A stretch of DNA of 64,000 nucleotides from NCBI RefSeq assembly GCF_954871325.1, contig NC_088776.1:7819985-7883984 (forward strand), written 5' to 3'. This DNA is from Gordionus sp. m RMFG-2023 (taxonomy: Eukaryota > Nematomorpha > Gordioida > Chordodea > Parachordodidae). The notes below the pieces were generated by a model. It ran no database searches. It saw only the letters and a list, made by a program, of their open reading frames with translations, and had not been told where the DNA came from. Positions 43,190-54,724 of the stretch are shown here, one piece after another (the stretch's first letter is position 1; the number at the start of each line of letters is the position of its first letter). A program made the position numbers and the translations under genes.

Positions 43190-45859
43190 TAGGGCTGGGA
43201 ACCAATAGTAAAAACCCAATATTAACAAAATATTGTATTGGTATTGGGTCTAAAATATTGGTATTGGTTTAAACAATATTTTCTATTTCTTGTATTGGTA
43301 TTGCTATTGGTAACTATTGGTTTATATTGGTATTGGTTTAAATTCAAATTACTAATTAAAAGAATAGAAATAGTGATTATAAAACCCTTAATTTCTAATT
43401 TTAAATAAACATGGGGAAAAAAATCATGATACCATAGCTAAGAACCAACTCTCAAAATTTTACTGAATTCAAATTCTTTTTTTAAACTAGGAATTTATTA
43501 GGTGATGTGAATATAAAAAATTTGATTTAATCATGTATTTTTTGTATCAACAATAATAAACGTATTGATTTTGAACCATTTTATTTATCACAAAGAACAT
43601 AGCTAAATAAGTAAACTAAAAATGTAACATAACTGTCTATTTATACAAAATATAATGTAAAAGAATGATATAATTTTAATATAAGAAGAGGAAATAATTT
43701 TATGAATTTAAGAAGAATCTTGCATGCGCATCCAACTTTTTAGGCACAGGCAAGCCTGTATAATATGCTCATCTAGTGAACAACGTTGGTCTGTAATAAC
43801 ATACCGTCCTTCTGAAAAAGCCCTTTCAGAGCTAGATGAGGTGGCCGGAATTGCTAGATAATCTCTGCAATTTTTGATAATACTGGATATCTATTTTTAT
43901 TTAATTTCCACCAATCTAATGGATTTGTATCATTGGAAATTGTGGCTTCATCTACGTATTTACTTATTTCTAAGTTGTTATTATTATGAGGTTTCACCTG
44001 ATAAATTTTGTCATAAAAGGATAATTTTTTGTTATTTTGTGCTTCATTTGTAAGTTCCGCTGAATTGTTATTATTTATTTTATAAATATTGTATTCATTA
44101 GTAAGATATCCAATAAGAGTTTCCATATTATTATGCTTTAATAAATGACTTGATAGTTCAAATCTTAGGTCAATCATTGTTGAAATAATAAAGAGGTGTT
44201 TATTATAATTATAGTATTTATTAAGTTTTGTTAAGGCAGCTAAAAAGCTGTCTTTAAAATAGCATTAGGATTATTATTATAACTCTCCACATGCTCAAAA
44301 ATACTGGAATATAAAGGAATAATTGTTGAAATTGTTGGAGTATTAGCACATGAGGCCATCTCTGTAGCAAAATTAAATGGTTCCAGAAATTCTCGGTATA
44401 TTTCTATATTATTCCAGGCTAAAGGCACTAATATAATTTTCTTGATTGGTATTTTGTAAATGATTGGTATATTTTGTCAAATAGGGTTTTAGCAATATTG
44501 CTCTTTCAAGCATTTGGTATGTTAAATTCCAACGTGTTGGTATATCCAAAATTGGGTGGGGAAATTTTAAGTGTGGATTTTTTTCAAGATATATTTTTTC
44601 GAGTTTATTAAATTTAGTTATAGAAAGTTTAAAAATTTTTAAAAAATTTCTTATTTTTTTTAAAGTTGTATTTAAGGGTTCCAATGCAGCCATGACAGCC
44701 AAATGTATAATATGGCAAAAGCATTTGCACACATTATCAAAATTATCTTTTTGTTTTAAAATTTTTAGTAATGCTAAATTATTACTTGCATTGTCTAATG
44801 TAATACAAAAAAAATCAATTTCAAATTTTACTTTTTTAATATAGAATTAAAAATATTAATAGAATTATGTGCTGATTTAAAAGGAATAAAATCTAAAAAA
44901 TAATTATTTAATTTAAAATCATTATCAATATAATGAATTGATATGCCCATAAAGGGTATTTTATTTGGAGAGGACCAAATGTCCATTGTTAAGGAAAATT
45001 TAGATGTAATGTTAGAAAGTACAGATTTTAAATTGATAAAAGAACTATGATAATGTTTTATAATTTCTATTTTTAGTGTTTTTCTAGAAACTAATGTTAG
45101 TGAAGGGTTACAATATGCTATTAAATTTTTAAAAGTGATATCCTCAATTATTGAAAAGGCTAAATTATTTTGAATGAAAAAGTTTATAATTAAATTATTT
45201 AAATTAGCTTTATTATTTATATTATTAAGTAAAAATGATTTTATTGTCTTAATTTTTTTACTGCCAATATTAATTTGCTCAAATTTCTTATATAATGTTG
45301 GGTGGATGGATTTAAGATGTGTCCATAATCCTGAGGTTCCAAAATTGGGAAGTGATATTTTTTTTTACATTTATTACAAATTGCCTTTTTTTTATTATCA
45401 CAAGTAGTATAAAATTCCCAGATTTTTGCTGAATTTCGTCTTTTATTAGATATTGATAATTCTTCTTGTTCCTTATCGCTATTATTATTAGTACCAACAG
45501 CATCTATATTTATTAACTCTATTTGGTCTTCATTTATTATAATATCCTAAATAAATAGATAAAATTGATAGATATCATGTAAAAAATTTACTTCCATAAT
45601 AAAAATAAACTATAATTATAAATAACAGAAATATTGATATCACAGTAGTATTTGGAAGAAATAACAGATGTAATCAGTTTTTGCAATGAAAGTAAAAAAA
45701 ATACCACGATATAATTATCCACGATAAACCCAAATGATTATGTTATTTTTAATATTGGTATTGGTTAAAATTGTATTTAAAGGTAATTGGTATTGGTTGT
45801 AAAAGCAATACCAATATTTAAATATATATTGGTTTATATTGGTATTGGTCCCACCTCTA
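43190..45859 (-). mobile_element. hAT element, complete ends, decayed
   Basis: The termini TAGGGCTGGGAACCAATA and TATTGGTCCCACCTCTA are inverted repeats, flanked by perfect 8-bp duplications CTTGTAAG (43182-43189 and 45860-45867). Both subterminal zones are packed with TTGGTATTGG words (43195-43340 and 45745-45850). The 2670-bp body carries one transposase gene on the minus strand with a BED finger. The perfect duplication suggests moderate age despite coding decay. Confidence 0.95.
43690..45545 (-). pseudogene. BED-finger hAT transposase, frameshifted
   Basis: The domains come in order on the minus strand. A BED zinc finger (KIWEFYTTC, ICNKCKKKY, then in another frame GTSGLWTHLKSIHP) is followed by the catalytic region DIWSSPNKIPFMGISIHYID with the TLDNASNNLALL aspartate block, CFCHIIHLAVMAAL, a helical middle part, and the C-terminal dimerisation region (DWWKLNKNRYPVLSKIA, then after a frameshift LAIPATSSSSERAFSEGR), ending in a stop near 43690. 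At least four frameshifts break it (within the BED finger, near 44420, near 44240 and near 43860), so it cannot make a working enzyme. All key blocks are still recognisable. The start is unclear; a TTTATTTAG acceptor-like site near 45550 hints at an upstream exon. Confidence 0.85.
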
Positions 45860-46184
45860 CTTGTAAGGCACATATTACTGGCGTTATTAAACAAAATCTC
45901 TTCATTTTTGTTTTATACGCGTATGTTTACGTGATAAGCATTATCCTAAAATATTTTTTTTTAAATATGATTTGACCGAATTCCGAGCTCAAAACCGATC
46001 ATTTATCAAATATTCGATTGGCCAAATTTGGTAGTAATATCAATTGAAAAATTTTCATTTCTGTTTTATAAATAAGGCTTTATTTAAAATTATTTATTTA
46101 TTATTTTACGTACTTTCACTTTTAATCTTTTTTTTCTTTTTAGGATTATGCCAAATTTTTTTAAAATTTTTAATTTTAATGACG

Positions 46185-46425
46185 GATTTGGGAGGGGGGG
46201 GGGGTAATTTTTTTAATATTGAAATAATTTTTTTTTAGCATTATGAATTTATTAGAACCAATCTAACATATTTGATAATATGACACCTTCGAACACAAAT
46301 AATAAAATATTGTAAATATATTATATTAAGTGCGAATATAATGCGGTTAAAAAATATATAAACGGGTATGGTAAATCACAATACAATATTAAAAATTTTT
46401 ATAATAAATTATATCCTTATTTATA
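46185..46425. repeat. dispersed repeat E, copy 1
   Basis: A G-run followed by TAATTTTTTTAAT, GCATTA, AATAATAAAATATTGTAAA, GGCAAATATAAT/GCGAATATAATGCGGTT and so on, shared with 60588-60830. The Tc1 element starts 20 bp further right. Confidence 0.65.
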
Positions 46426-46444
46426 TTATAAAATAACATATATA

Positions 46445-48010
46445 CACTACCACCGGCCATAAATGACTGCCCACCCTGCATTTTTACATAAAAAAATTAA
46501 TAACCTAAAACTTTTTAACTTATTCGGGTAAAAGCGAATTTTAATTCATTTAAGATGTCTAGACATGCTTAGAAATAAAAAACTCGGAATTTCTATAAAT
46601 CTTTCTATGAAATTTTATTCTTTGAAAATAACATGTCAAAAATAACCAATTTTGTAAAATAGGGGTCATTAGTTTTTTTCAGCAACAATTTTAAGTTGCC
46701 AATGTTTTTTGGAAGAAAGTCATTAATCACATTCTAATCTGCTTATTAAAACCTATTTTTAATTATTTAAAAAAAAATTCCTAGATTTTTTTTTGTTTTA
46801 AATCATTGTTTAAGAAACTTTTAGTCTTAATAAATATTTTAACGAACATTCGACCAAGATGATTAAAAGAAAAGAAATTTATATTCCAACTAAATGCAAA
46901 ATAATTAATTTACACATAAGTGGTAAAAGTAATCGCCGAATTGCCAGAGAATTAACCCTAGCTCGACAAACAGTCGATCGTATACTTAAAAGATTACGCA
47001 AAAATAATACAATATCGAATCCAAAGAGGCCTGGAAGACCCCGCAAAACGACTTTAAGCGATGATAGGTATATAGCAAGGATCAGTAAACGCAATCGAGT
47101 CGCCTCAAAGATAGCTGGAGAGTTAATCTGCTCGGGAAAACCCGATAAATGTCACAACTGTGAAAAGGCGCCTTAGGAGCTTTGAACTTTATGGTAGGGT
47201 AGCGGTCAAAAGCCACTCTTGAACAAAAAATAAACTCAGGCTATTAGACGGGGCACGAAAACATCAATTTTGGACATCTGGCAACTGGTACCACGTCTTA
47301 TGGAGTGATGAGTCAAAAATCGAAATCTTCGGTTCTAAAAGAAGACAATATATCAGCAGATCAGCTGGAAAGCGACTGAGAAATCACTGCATAAATCCTA
47401 CAGTCAAATTGGGGGGAGGGTCTGTTATGGAGTGGGGCTGCTTTGGTGCCGGAGCAACCACTGATTTTGTCAAAATTAAAGGAATCCTTAACAAGGAGGG
47501 ATACTGACAAATCTTTGAGGACCATGTGATTTCATCAGGAAAGTGTTTGATCGGGAATAACTTTTTATTTCAACAAGATAATGACCCAAAGCATACATCC
47601 AGGCTATGCAAAGATTATTTACAAAATCTACAACACGGTATTCTCGAGTTGATGACTTGGCCATCCCAGTCTCCCGATCTCAATCCAATCGAACTTTTAT
47701 GGGATCACCTTGATCGGCAAGCGCGAAAAAGCCCACTAACCTCTCATTCGCACCTTTAGGAAGTATTGCAGAGAGAATGAAACAATATCACTTCCGAATA
47801 TTTAAAAAACCTCATCGAAAGATTACCAAAAATTTTTGCAGCAATATTGATGAGACCAAAATTTGATCTTAACTAATTGCTATTTTTTGTAATTTTATGC
47901 AATAATATGTAAACTTATAAATAAATTCGAATAACCTCATATTGTGTGTTATTTGTCTTATTTTAAGAAAAATGTTAAGAAAATGCAGGGTGGGCATATG
48001 ACCGGTAGTG
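46445..48010 (+). mobile_element. Tc1/mariner element, 1566 bp, inactive
   Basis: The inverted ends CACTACCACCGGCC...CTGCCCACCCTGCATTTT and AAAATGCAGGGTGGGCATATG...CCGGTAGTG are flanked by TA dinucleotides at 46443 and 48011, the target duplication of the superfamily. The body holds one transposase gene on the plus strand. A small insertion in the left terminal repeat (ACCACC instead of ACC) distinguishes the two ends. Confidence 0.95.
46859..47876 (+). pseudogene. Tc1-family DD34E transposase, broken
   Basis: Residues 1-105 are open: a paired-like helix-turn-helix (KCKIINLHISGKSNRRIARE, then RQTVDRILKRLR) and the GRPRKTT hook before the second DNA-binding half. After a frameshift around 47110-47180 the catalytic domain continues in another frame: WHVLWSDESKIEIFG-like first aspartate (YHVLWSDESKIE), GGGSVMEWGCFG, second aspartate FQQDNDPKHT, and PSQSPDLNPIELLWDHL with the glutamate 34 residues on. 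In-frame stops occur near 47221, 47506 and 47757 and a final stop at 47874. The length (about 339 codons) is normal for Tc1. Confidence 0.9.
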
Positions 48011-48012
48011 TA

Positions 48013-48894
48013 TATATCCAAACTATATAAAATATTTTAAAAAAATAATAAAACCTCATTCTATAAAAACGGAGTTGGGACTACAAGTCCCTAAAAATCA
48101 TGAATAATAATATTTTTAAAATTTTATGATTTAAAAAGTGTCAAAATATCGCTCAAGGTTGCTGTGTTGTGGATTAGATCTCGATGAAGAAAGCTAGTCT
48201 ATTCAATCATCTTTCAGATGGTCGTACTTTTGATGATATATAAAGAGAAAAAATTAAATATTTACTAAGTGGTCGATTACTGGTCAAATCACGATATTTA
48301 AAAAAAAAATTTGGGTTATTTTACACATATTTATAGATATATAATACAAAAATGAACATTTTTCAATTGATATTACAAGCAAATTTGGTCAATCGAATAA
48401 TTAAAGTGGTTGGTTTTTAACTCATTATTCGGTCAAATCAGATAGATAAAATATAACCAAATTATAATTCCTTGTTCTTAAGCCTTTCGATGTAATTTAT
48501 CAATCCTTTCTTATCAAACTTAAAATCTGTCAATTATTAATCTCTTTTCTATTTTTCCATTCCTTCTTCTCCCTTTCCCCCTTCCATTGTTTTTATTTTC
48601 TTATTCAATTTGAATAATTCAATTATTATATTTTGTCAAATTCTTATAAACCTATTTTGACTCTTATTCTTTACTTTATTTTTATTTCCATACTTTAACA
48701 CATAATATACATCAGATGAAAATTTAAATTCCTATTTTTTGCCTAATTTTAATGAGAAAAATTATATTTGTCGTTTTGATATTGCTTAACCATTTTTTTT
48801 ATACCAGGTACTAGTTTCTACATCAAAATGCTAAATAAACCTAAGCAAATACCGATATAATCAAAACATTATTAATAGGGAATAGACATTTTAC
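48013..48894. other. AT-rich DNA, nothing recognised
   Basis: A weak minus-strand block near 48150-48240 is not convincing. Confidence 0.45.
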
Positions 48895-49194
48895 CTATCT
48901 TTTTATCGCCCACAAGTGTTTACGCATGGAGTCCGTTTCACTGTGCATGCATTTAATAGCCTGCTCAAAAATTGGCGGATGATTCTTTCTCATTTAAATT
49001 AAAACCATAAAAAATTTTCCCAGTTTGATGGGCATGAGAAGAATCAAACGTAGCTTCTGGTGTCGCAACATAAAAGAGCGAGCAATGCACAAGGAGATAA
49101 TAAATTCTTCCAGGATAAATACCTTAAGATTGCGGTATCATTTGTCAGTTGTGAACACCCCTCAGTGTTGTCCGAATTATAAACTTTTGGAGCT
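48895..49194 (-). CDS. probable Argonaute C-terminal (PIWI end) exons
   Basis: Two minus-strand exons join in phase 0 across a 65-nt GT-AG intron. Exon A (49194-49050) reads YNSDNTEGCSQLTNDTAIL, then LLSPCALLALLCCDTRSY. Exon B (48984-48895) reads NHPPIFEQAIKCMHSETDSM, then RKHLWAIKR and a stop. The order matches the end of Argonaute PIWI domains: a DDN...LQxLT block, the S-x-P-A-P-x-Y-Y-A-H-L-x-x-x-R-A-R strand, then the C-terminal ALAKAVxVHxDTLRxMYF tail. Several family residues differ. It lies on the same strand as, and downstream of, MID locus 2 (59990-60440), so one gene with an 11-kb transposon-filled span is possible. A plus-strand frame over 49025-49228 is its shadow. Confidence 0.45.
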
Positions 49195-50350
49195 CTATCA
49201 TTTCAATATTACATTAATTAAATTATAATGGAAAAAAAGGTATAAAAATGATTATTATTTTTTAAAAAACTATTATCAATGTTTTTCTAATCTTTTTCTT
49301 TTCTAATTTATTAAATTAGTTAAAAATATATCTTAGAGGATAAATTTCAAACGGCTATTTTTCGCCAATAACCTATAAGTTTTTTAAAGTTTTGGCAGCA
49401 AAATTCGGTATTTTACAAACGATACCAAAGAATTTATATATATATATTGTCAAAAAATTCAAATAAATTTTTTTAGATATAATTATAGTTCCTTTTGGGG
49501 AACACAATTGTGAAATTGTATTTTTATTTTAATATAATTTTTTAATATATCAATTCATAGCTATAAAATTAAAATTTATTTCTTTTTTTTAAGATTGAAT
49601 AACATTATAATTAATTTATTCAAACATAATAGTTTATGAAATTATTAAGCAAATTCGTTTAAATCGTGCAACATCCATCTTTTACTATTTGACTAGTTCC
49701 TAGATTATAACTCCCAAGATTTTTAATTGGAGCTTGATTGTAAATTTATTTCCTAAACGACAATAATAATATACTACTTCTACTCATAATATAACATCGC
49801 CATTCTGATTGCAATAGCATAGTTAAATAGCAAAAAGTAACAATGTTTTATTTCAGTAATAATCAAACAGTGAATCAAATTTGAAAACATAAGAATTTTA
49901 TTTATATTTTAAAGCAAGTAAACATTGGCATAATCTCATTCGTGCATAAGTAAATAATTGGTCAGTCAAGTAGACGGTGCATGCAATACCCAATGACATA
50001 TAAAATACCTAAACGATACTCATTAAATGCATTTTCAAGTGTCGTTGAATATAAGTCATCTGGTGAGCCCTTTTGGTTTCCAAATTTGAAAAATATTCAA
50101 GGCGTAGCACATTTAAAATTAATTACATATATATAATATCAAGGACTATTGATTATATATGCATTCCATAATACATCATAAATATATATATAAATATACC
50201 AAAAAACTATCAGATTCAAAATAAAGAACCTTTACTTAATTTAAAAGATGGCGCAGATGTTATCATTATCACCTAATTGTTCCAAGGTATGAGATTATCT
50301 GTTAAATTAAAAAATGAAAATGGGAGGTTATAAAGTGAAATGTTCTACAT
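49195..50350. other. AT-rich DNA, nothing recognised
   Basis: No exon-like block or repeat partner was seen. Confidence 0.5.
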
Positions 50351-50356
50351 TAAAAA

Positions 50357-50609
50357 CAAAATATAGCAATCCAATCCTTAATGTATTTGTAGCTTTATGA
50401 TTCTATTGAATTGTCCTAACGTAAATAAAATCCCAAAAAGGTCACTATTTATATCCTGAAAATATGCAAAGTAATTGAAAAAAAACAAAATATAGCAATC
50501 CAATCCTTAATGTATTTGTAGCTTTATGATTCTATTGAATTGTCCTAACGTAAATGAAATCCCAAAAAGGTCACTATTTATATCCTGAAAATATGCAAAG
50601 TAATTGAAA
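50357..50609. repeat. tandem duplication, unit about 127 bp, two copies
   Basis: The block from ACAAAATATAGCAATCCAAT to AATATGCAAAGTAATTGAAA occurs twice in a row with about one difference (AAATAAAAT against AAATGAAAT). Very recent. Confidence 0.95.
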
Positions 50610-52619
50610 ACTTTTTGAGATTAAACACAACAATTATTTTACTAACATTTGTTGGTCCCGAATGCCTAAATATACCTATTCAACAGGATACTAGCCTTGG
50701 CTTTTTAAAAATACAAAAAAAGTTTTTAGCTAGGAAAAAATTTTATTTCTGAATTTAAAATCTCTATATATAACCTAGAAGAGGAATTTTATGTAGAGCG
50801 TGGTAGTTGTGTCGTATTTTACATTATAACAAATTAAATAATAAAAATTGGAAAATGAAACATTTTTTAAATATAATTATTTTAGTTAAGCCTATTATTT
50901 TTGGCGCATGACTCAGCTACGTCATTTATAAGTCGCTGCTCCTTAGCTTAGCGAATTTAATCATTTCTTTTTTCCCCTTCAGTTCCAGTTTTTTTTCTTT
51001 CAAATTATTAAAATAAGCAACTAAGATGACATATTTTGATAGGCTGTCGAACACATCAATATACAAAATTAAAGCCTTTAACATTATTAATATTTGGAAT
51101 TTAATCTTATTATATCAATTCTTTCAATATATTTATTTCTTTATAGCAACTATTAGTTTGTTACCTTTATCAATCAGCAGGATCGAACTGGCGATAATGT
51201 GGCTGGATATTTTTTTCCCAATGGCTTCGTGTTTCCGTATTCTTCATTTTGCGGTTCTTTAATTCTTATTTCATGGTTTTTATTATTTCCTATTTTTTTT
51301 AGAAAAACATGCCCAAAACCTGGTCAGGCAATTCACATATAAATTTTTTTTAAGCCGGTCCGGATAATTTGTAATAAAATATCAGGCAGTGCCTCGCAAA
51401 TCTGATTTTTTGTAAAAATTTTAATAAGCCAGCGGGGATTTTAAAATTATGATATACATTTTTTTGAATTAAGCTATTATTTTGATTACTATTATTTGAA
51501 AATAAATTACAATATGCTTATTTCTTTGTATTAACTAAAATACTACAACTTTTATTATAGTAAATTCACAAAAAATTCAACAACTTATTTATGATATCAG
51601 TTACAAATATACAAACATAGATATCAAAACAAATTTGATTTATAAAACGGTTGTGGTAGAAATAGATTGACATAGAAAAGAAATATAAGAGTCTCAATTG
51701 ACAGTGGGGTATAAAATATAAATATTAAAAAATGAAAATGTGATGACCAGAAAATTCGCGCAAAATATTTAATGTGCCGGGGCAAACTTTTCGTAAAATT
51801 TTTAGGGACCAGAAACCTGCGCAAAAATTCTTAATTTTTGCAGATCTCTAATAAAAACATACTTATATACTTAATATGTGTAATATTTTTTATATAATCG
51901 TCTGAGAAATTTATAGGATAGATATTCTACGCATACTGGAATGAATTTCGGGCAAAACCAGATTTTCTTAAATATAAAAAAACGCGCTAATAATTTAGAC
52001 TATTTGACAATAAAACTATTTAATCAATTCAATTTATATACTGGTGATACGCAATTAGCTGAAATATTAATCAGCCGATACTTTATTTATTGATTGATAA
52101 TGCGAACTGCCTGTAACACATATATAGAATATTATTGCATTATAAAATATAAATAATACATTACATCATATTGGAAAGGAAATATAAGACTCATTGCACA
52201 TTTTAAAATCAGGTATATTCATCATATGAAGAATTTAAATAAATGCATTAACAAACATTATATCATTTTTTAATAAATCTCTAGCATTTACTTTGAACTT
52301 TGGCTCAAATAAATTTTTTTATAGTTCTACTTCAACAATTCTCTTTCAAAGGACATCATTCCGTTTATTATGTCCCATCATACTTTCCCTCAGACTATTT
52401 TCTATAATATAATTTTTAATTCCCCGTTATTACACCAAACACAATTCATTTGCGTAAATGATAATATTAAAAAAATATTCCACGGGCAATAGTACCCGTA
52501 GAATTTTATAGATATTAAATTAATAATTAATTATACTTGCTATTGCACTTGGAATTAGTATTATAATTTTATTTTTATTAAGAGACTCAACACAAATTAT
52601 ATCGTCGGCATTTTCATTA
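50610..52619. other. AT-rich DNA with one doubtful exon
   Basis: On the minus strand 51262-51165 ends in a strong donor (ATAAAG|GTAACA) and can be read EAIGKKISSHIIASSILLID, but other frames are open too and a plus frame (51026-51262) covers the same bases. 51340-51370 and 51770-51850 have GGTCCGG-like words and may be decayed MITE ends. Nothing firmer. Confidence 0.35.
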
Positions 52620-53300
52620 ATCTCGAATATTATATATTTTGTAAATACGGGCAAATGAAGACAATTTATGCCGTAATTTGATGCTGGATAAATTTGCCAT
52701 ACGTGAAGCTTTCTCCAAGGCCCGTTCAGAAATACCTTGGTAATTTATTTCATCAAAATGCCGGAGACAAACTGTTTATAATGTCAACAATTGTAGAGCG
52801 AAATGTTTTAGCCCTATAGAGACCAACCGCATCTTGCTAAGGTCCATCTTTACATTCGTCCCCGTACGACCTCCTTGTTCGACTTATATTTTTTTGTCAC
52901 TCCATTTTCTATCCAGATGTTATCTGTCAGCTATGAATCGCGACAATTCTTTTAATTCTGATCTGTAGCCATTCTTTTACATTTCCCAAACTAGTAAAAT
53001 ATCCAATATTTTAGTTTGAAAATATAATAAGCGACTTCTACCCTTTTCAAAAATTTCCATAACAATTTGAGCCGTATTTAACGTTTTAGATTTGCATAGA
53101 TTTCTATATTCAAACATGAGATACTGGTGAGGTTTTCGCCTCAAACGATTTCAATATGACACACTTATTGAGATCGGGATTAATTTCTCTTCCCCATATA
53201 ATCATCTAAGCTTTCTTTTTTTTCTCATCTTCTTCTTGTACCCGTCACTGTAATCCTTTCTTTTACATGATTTATAAACGTAGATGTCTTGTTTCCTATC
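52620..53300 (-). other. coding-like island, unrecognised
   Basis: GC is higher than in the flanks and the minus strand shows several protein-like strings: HQYLMFEYRNLCKSKTLNT, IVMEIFEKGRSRLLYFQT (53130-52985), SELKELSRFIADR (about 52950), and NYQGISERALEKASRMANLS then IKLRHKLSSFARIYK ending in a stop (52760-52620). Stops separate them. Splice-like sites exist (GGAAAT|GTAAAAG, TTATAAACAG|TTTGTC), so it may be a multi-exon host gene, but the phases I tried do not all join; a decayed transposon is equally possible. Confidence 0.35.
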
Positions 53301-54724
53301 CATTTGCTCAACCCATCTCCCCTTTTTAAAAATGTGAAATTCCAAACTTTAACAAGAAGCATTAAAAACTTTATCAACGGTTATCTTTGATAAAAAAGTT
53401 ACTAGAGAATTCGTTCCCTAGGATTTTTTTTATCGGAAAATTGCGGTTTTTCTTTTCTGGGTTTGCTCTTCTCTAAGTGGTCTCTTGAGTATGGATTTTC
53501 TTTTTGGATATAATTCGTATCCATATTCTGTGAATTTTTCCAAAATTGCCGAGTTCTTTAATGGTGCCTAATTTTCTGTAAAAAAAGTTTTCGTGTACTA
53601 AAAACTTTATTATCTTAAAATTATCATGTGAGCTAATCCGATATTTATCTAATCTTGTTTGTTATTTTTAATTATATTAAGCATTTTAACATTTAGAATG
53701 TTAATGCTTTCCTTGAGGATTATCAATTAGATATTTCTATACTTTCTTTTTCTTTTTCAATAAAAAAAATTTCAAGCGAAAGTTAAATTTCGATTAATTT
53801 AAACATTTTTATACATTATTTTCAAATCATTATGGAATGGAATTTGGTGTTAAAATAATAAAAGAAAACAATCCACAATAAACATATATTATATTTTATC
53901 CTTATCGGCCTCAAAATCGAGATTTTCTCGTAGCCTAGTAGGGCAAAATGCCCACTTGGTCTTAAGGGCAGTCTGCCAATGTCAATCAGTTCGATATTCC
54001 GATATGATAGATATTTTCAATTAGTACATTTCGAATAATAAATTACTAATGAATTAATCGATAGGTAATTTAGTGTTTTTAGTAGGTCTCAGAGGACTGA
54101 TTAGAGGCTCCGAGAGTCTTGTGGAATTTACCATTGGTATGGTATTCTACCCACATTTAGAAACCGGGTTAGTGGTTCTCAGTGGATGTATGGGTTTCCA
54201 TATCGTCCTTTTTAATGCGAAACAGATGAAGGACGAAATTTAACAACCTAAAATAACTACAAGGATAAAAAAAAATTTTATTCATTTTATTAACACAAAA
54301 ATATAATATAAAAAAGAGTAAATATTATTAATAATATTTTAATTTTTAATGTTACTAAAATAATTTGAATAATATTTTATTATTTTTCTTGAAAAAAAAA
54401 ATTTCATCTTTTATAACAGTTAATAGTAAAAATTAAAATTAAAGATGCCCCGTCCTCAGTTAGAAAAGAAAAATAAAGAGTTTCATTTAGATTGTGTTGG
54501 TAAATTCGATAGTTTCCTAAATCCAAAAATAATTATTATGTTCAAAATTTAAATAAAACTATTAACCGATTAAGCTAAAATTTTGGCCTACCAATATATC
54601 AAAAAAAAATCAAAACAACAGTGAGATTATGTAAAAGATTTTATGAGAAAGGAAATATATATTTTTTTATCATGTTGCAAAAATGTTTATTCAATGTTGG
54701 CCGTTTTGTCGTCGTTCTCGGAAG
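53301..54724. other. AT-rich DNA with a GC-richer patch
   Basis: 53935-54250 contains a GGGCAAAATGCCC hairpin and a GC-richer stretch to about 54245. It may include terminal sequence of the neighbouring gypsy element, but I could not find a second copy, so no LTR is called. Confidence 0.4.

Noticed and set aside
53935-54250. LTR of the gypsy element at 54.7-57.5 kb
   Set aside because: No second copy at the other side and no polypurine tract or TG...CA ends could be matched.
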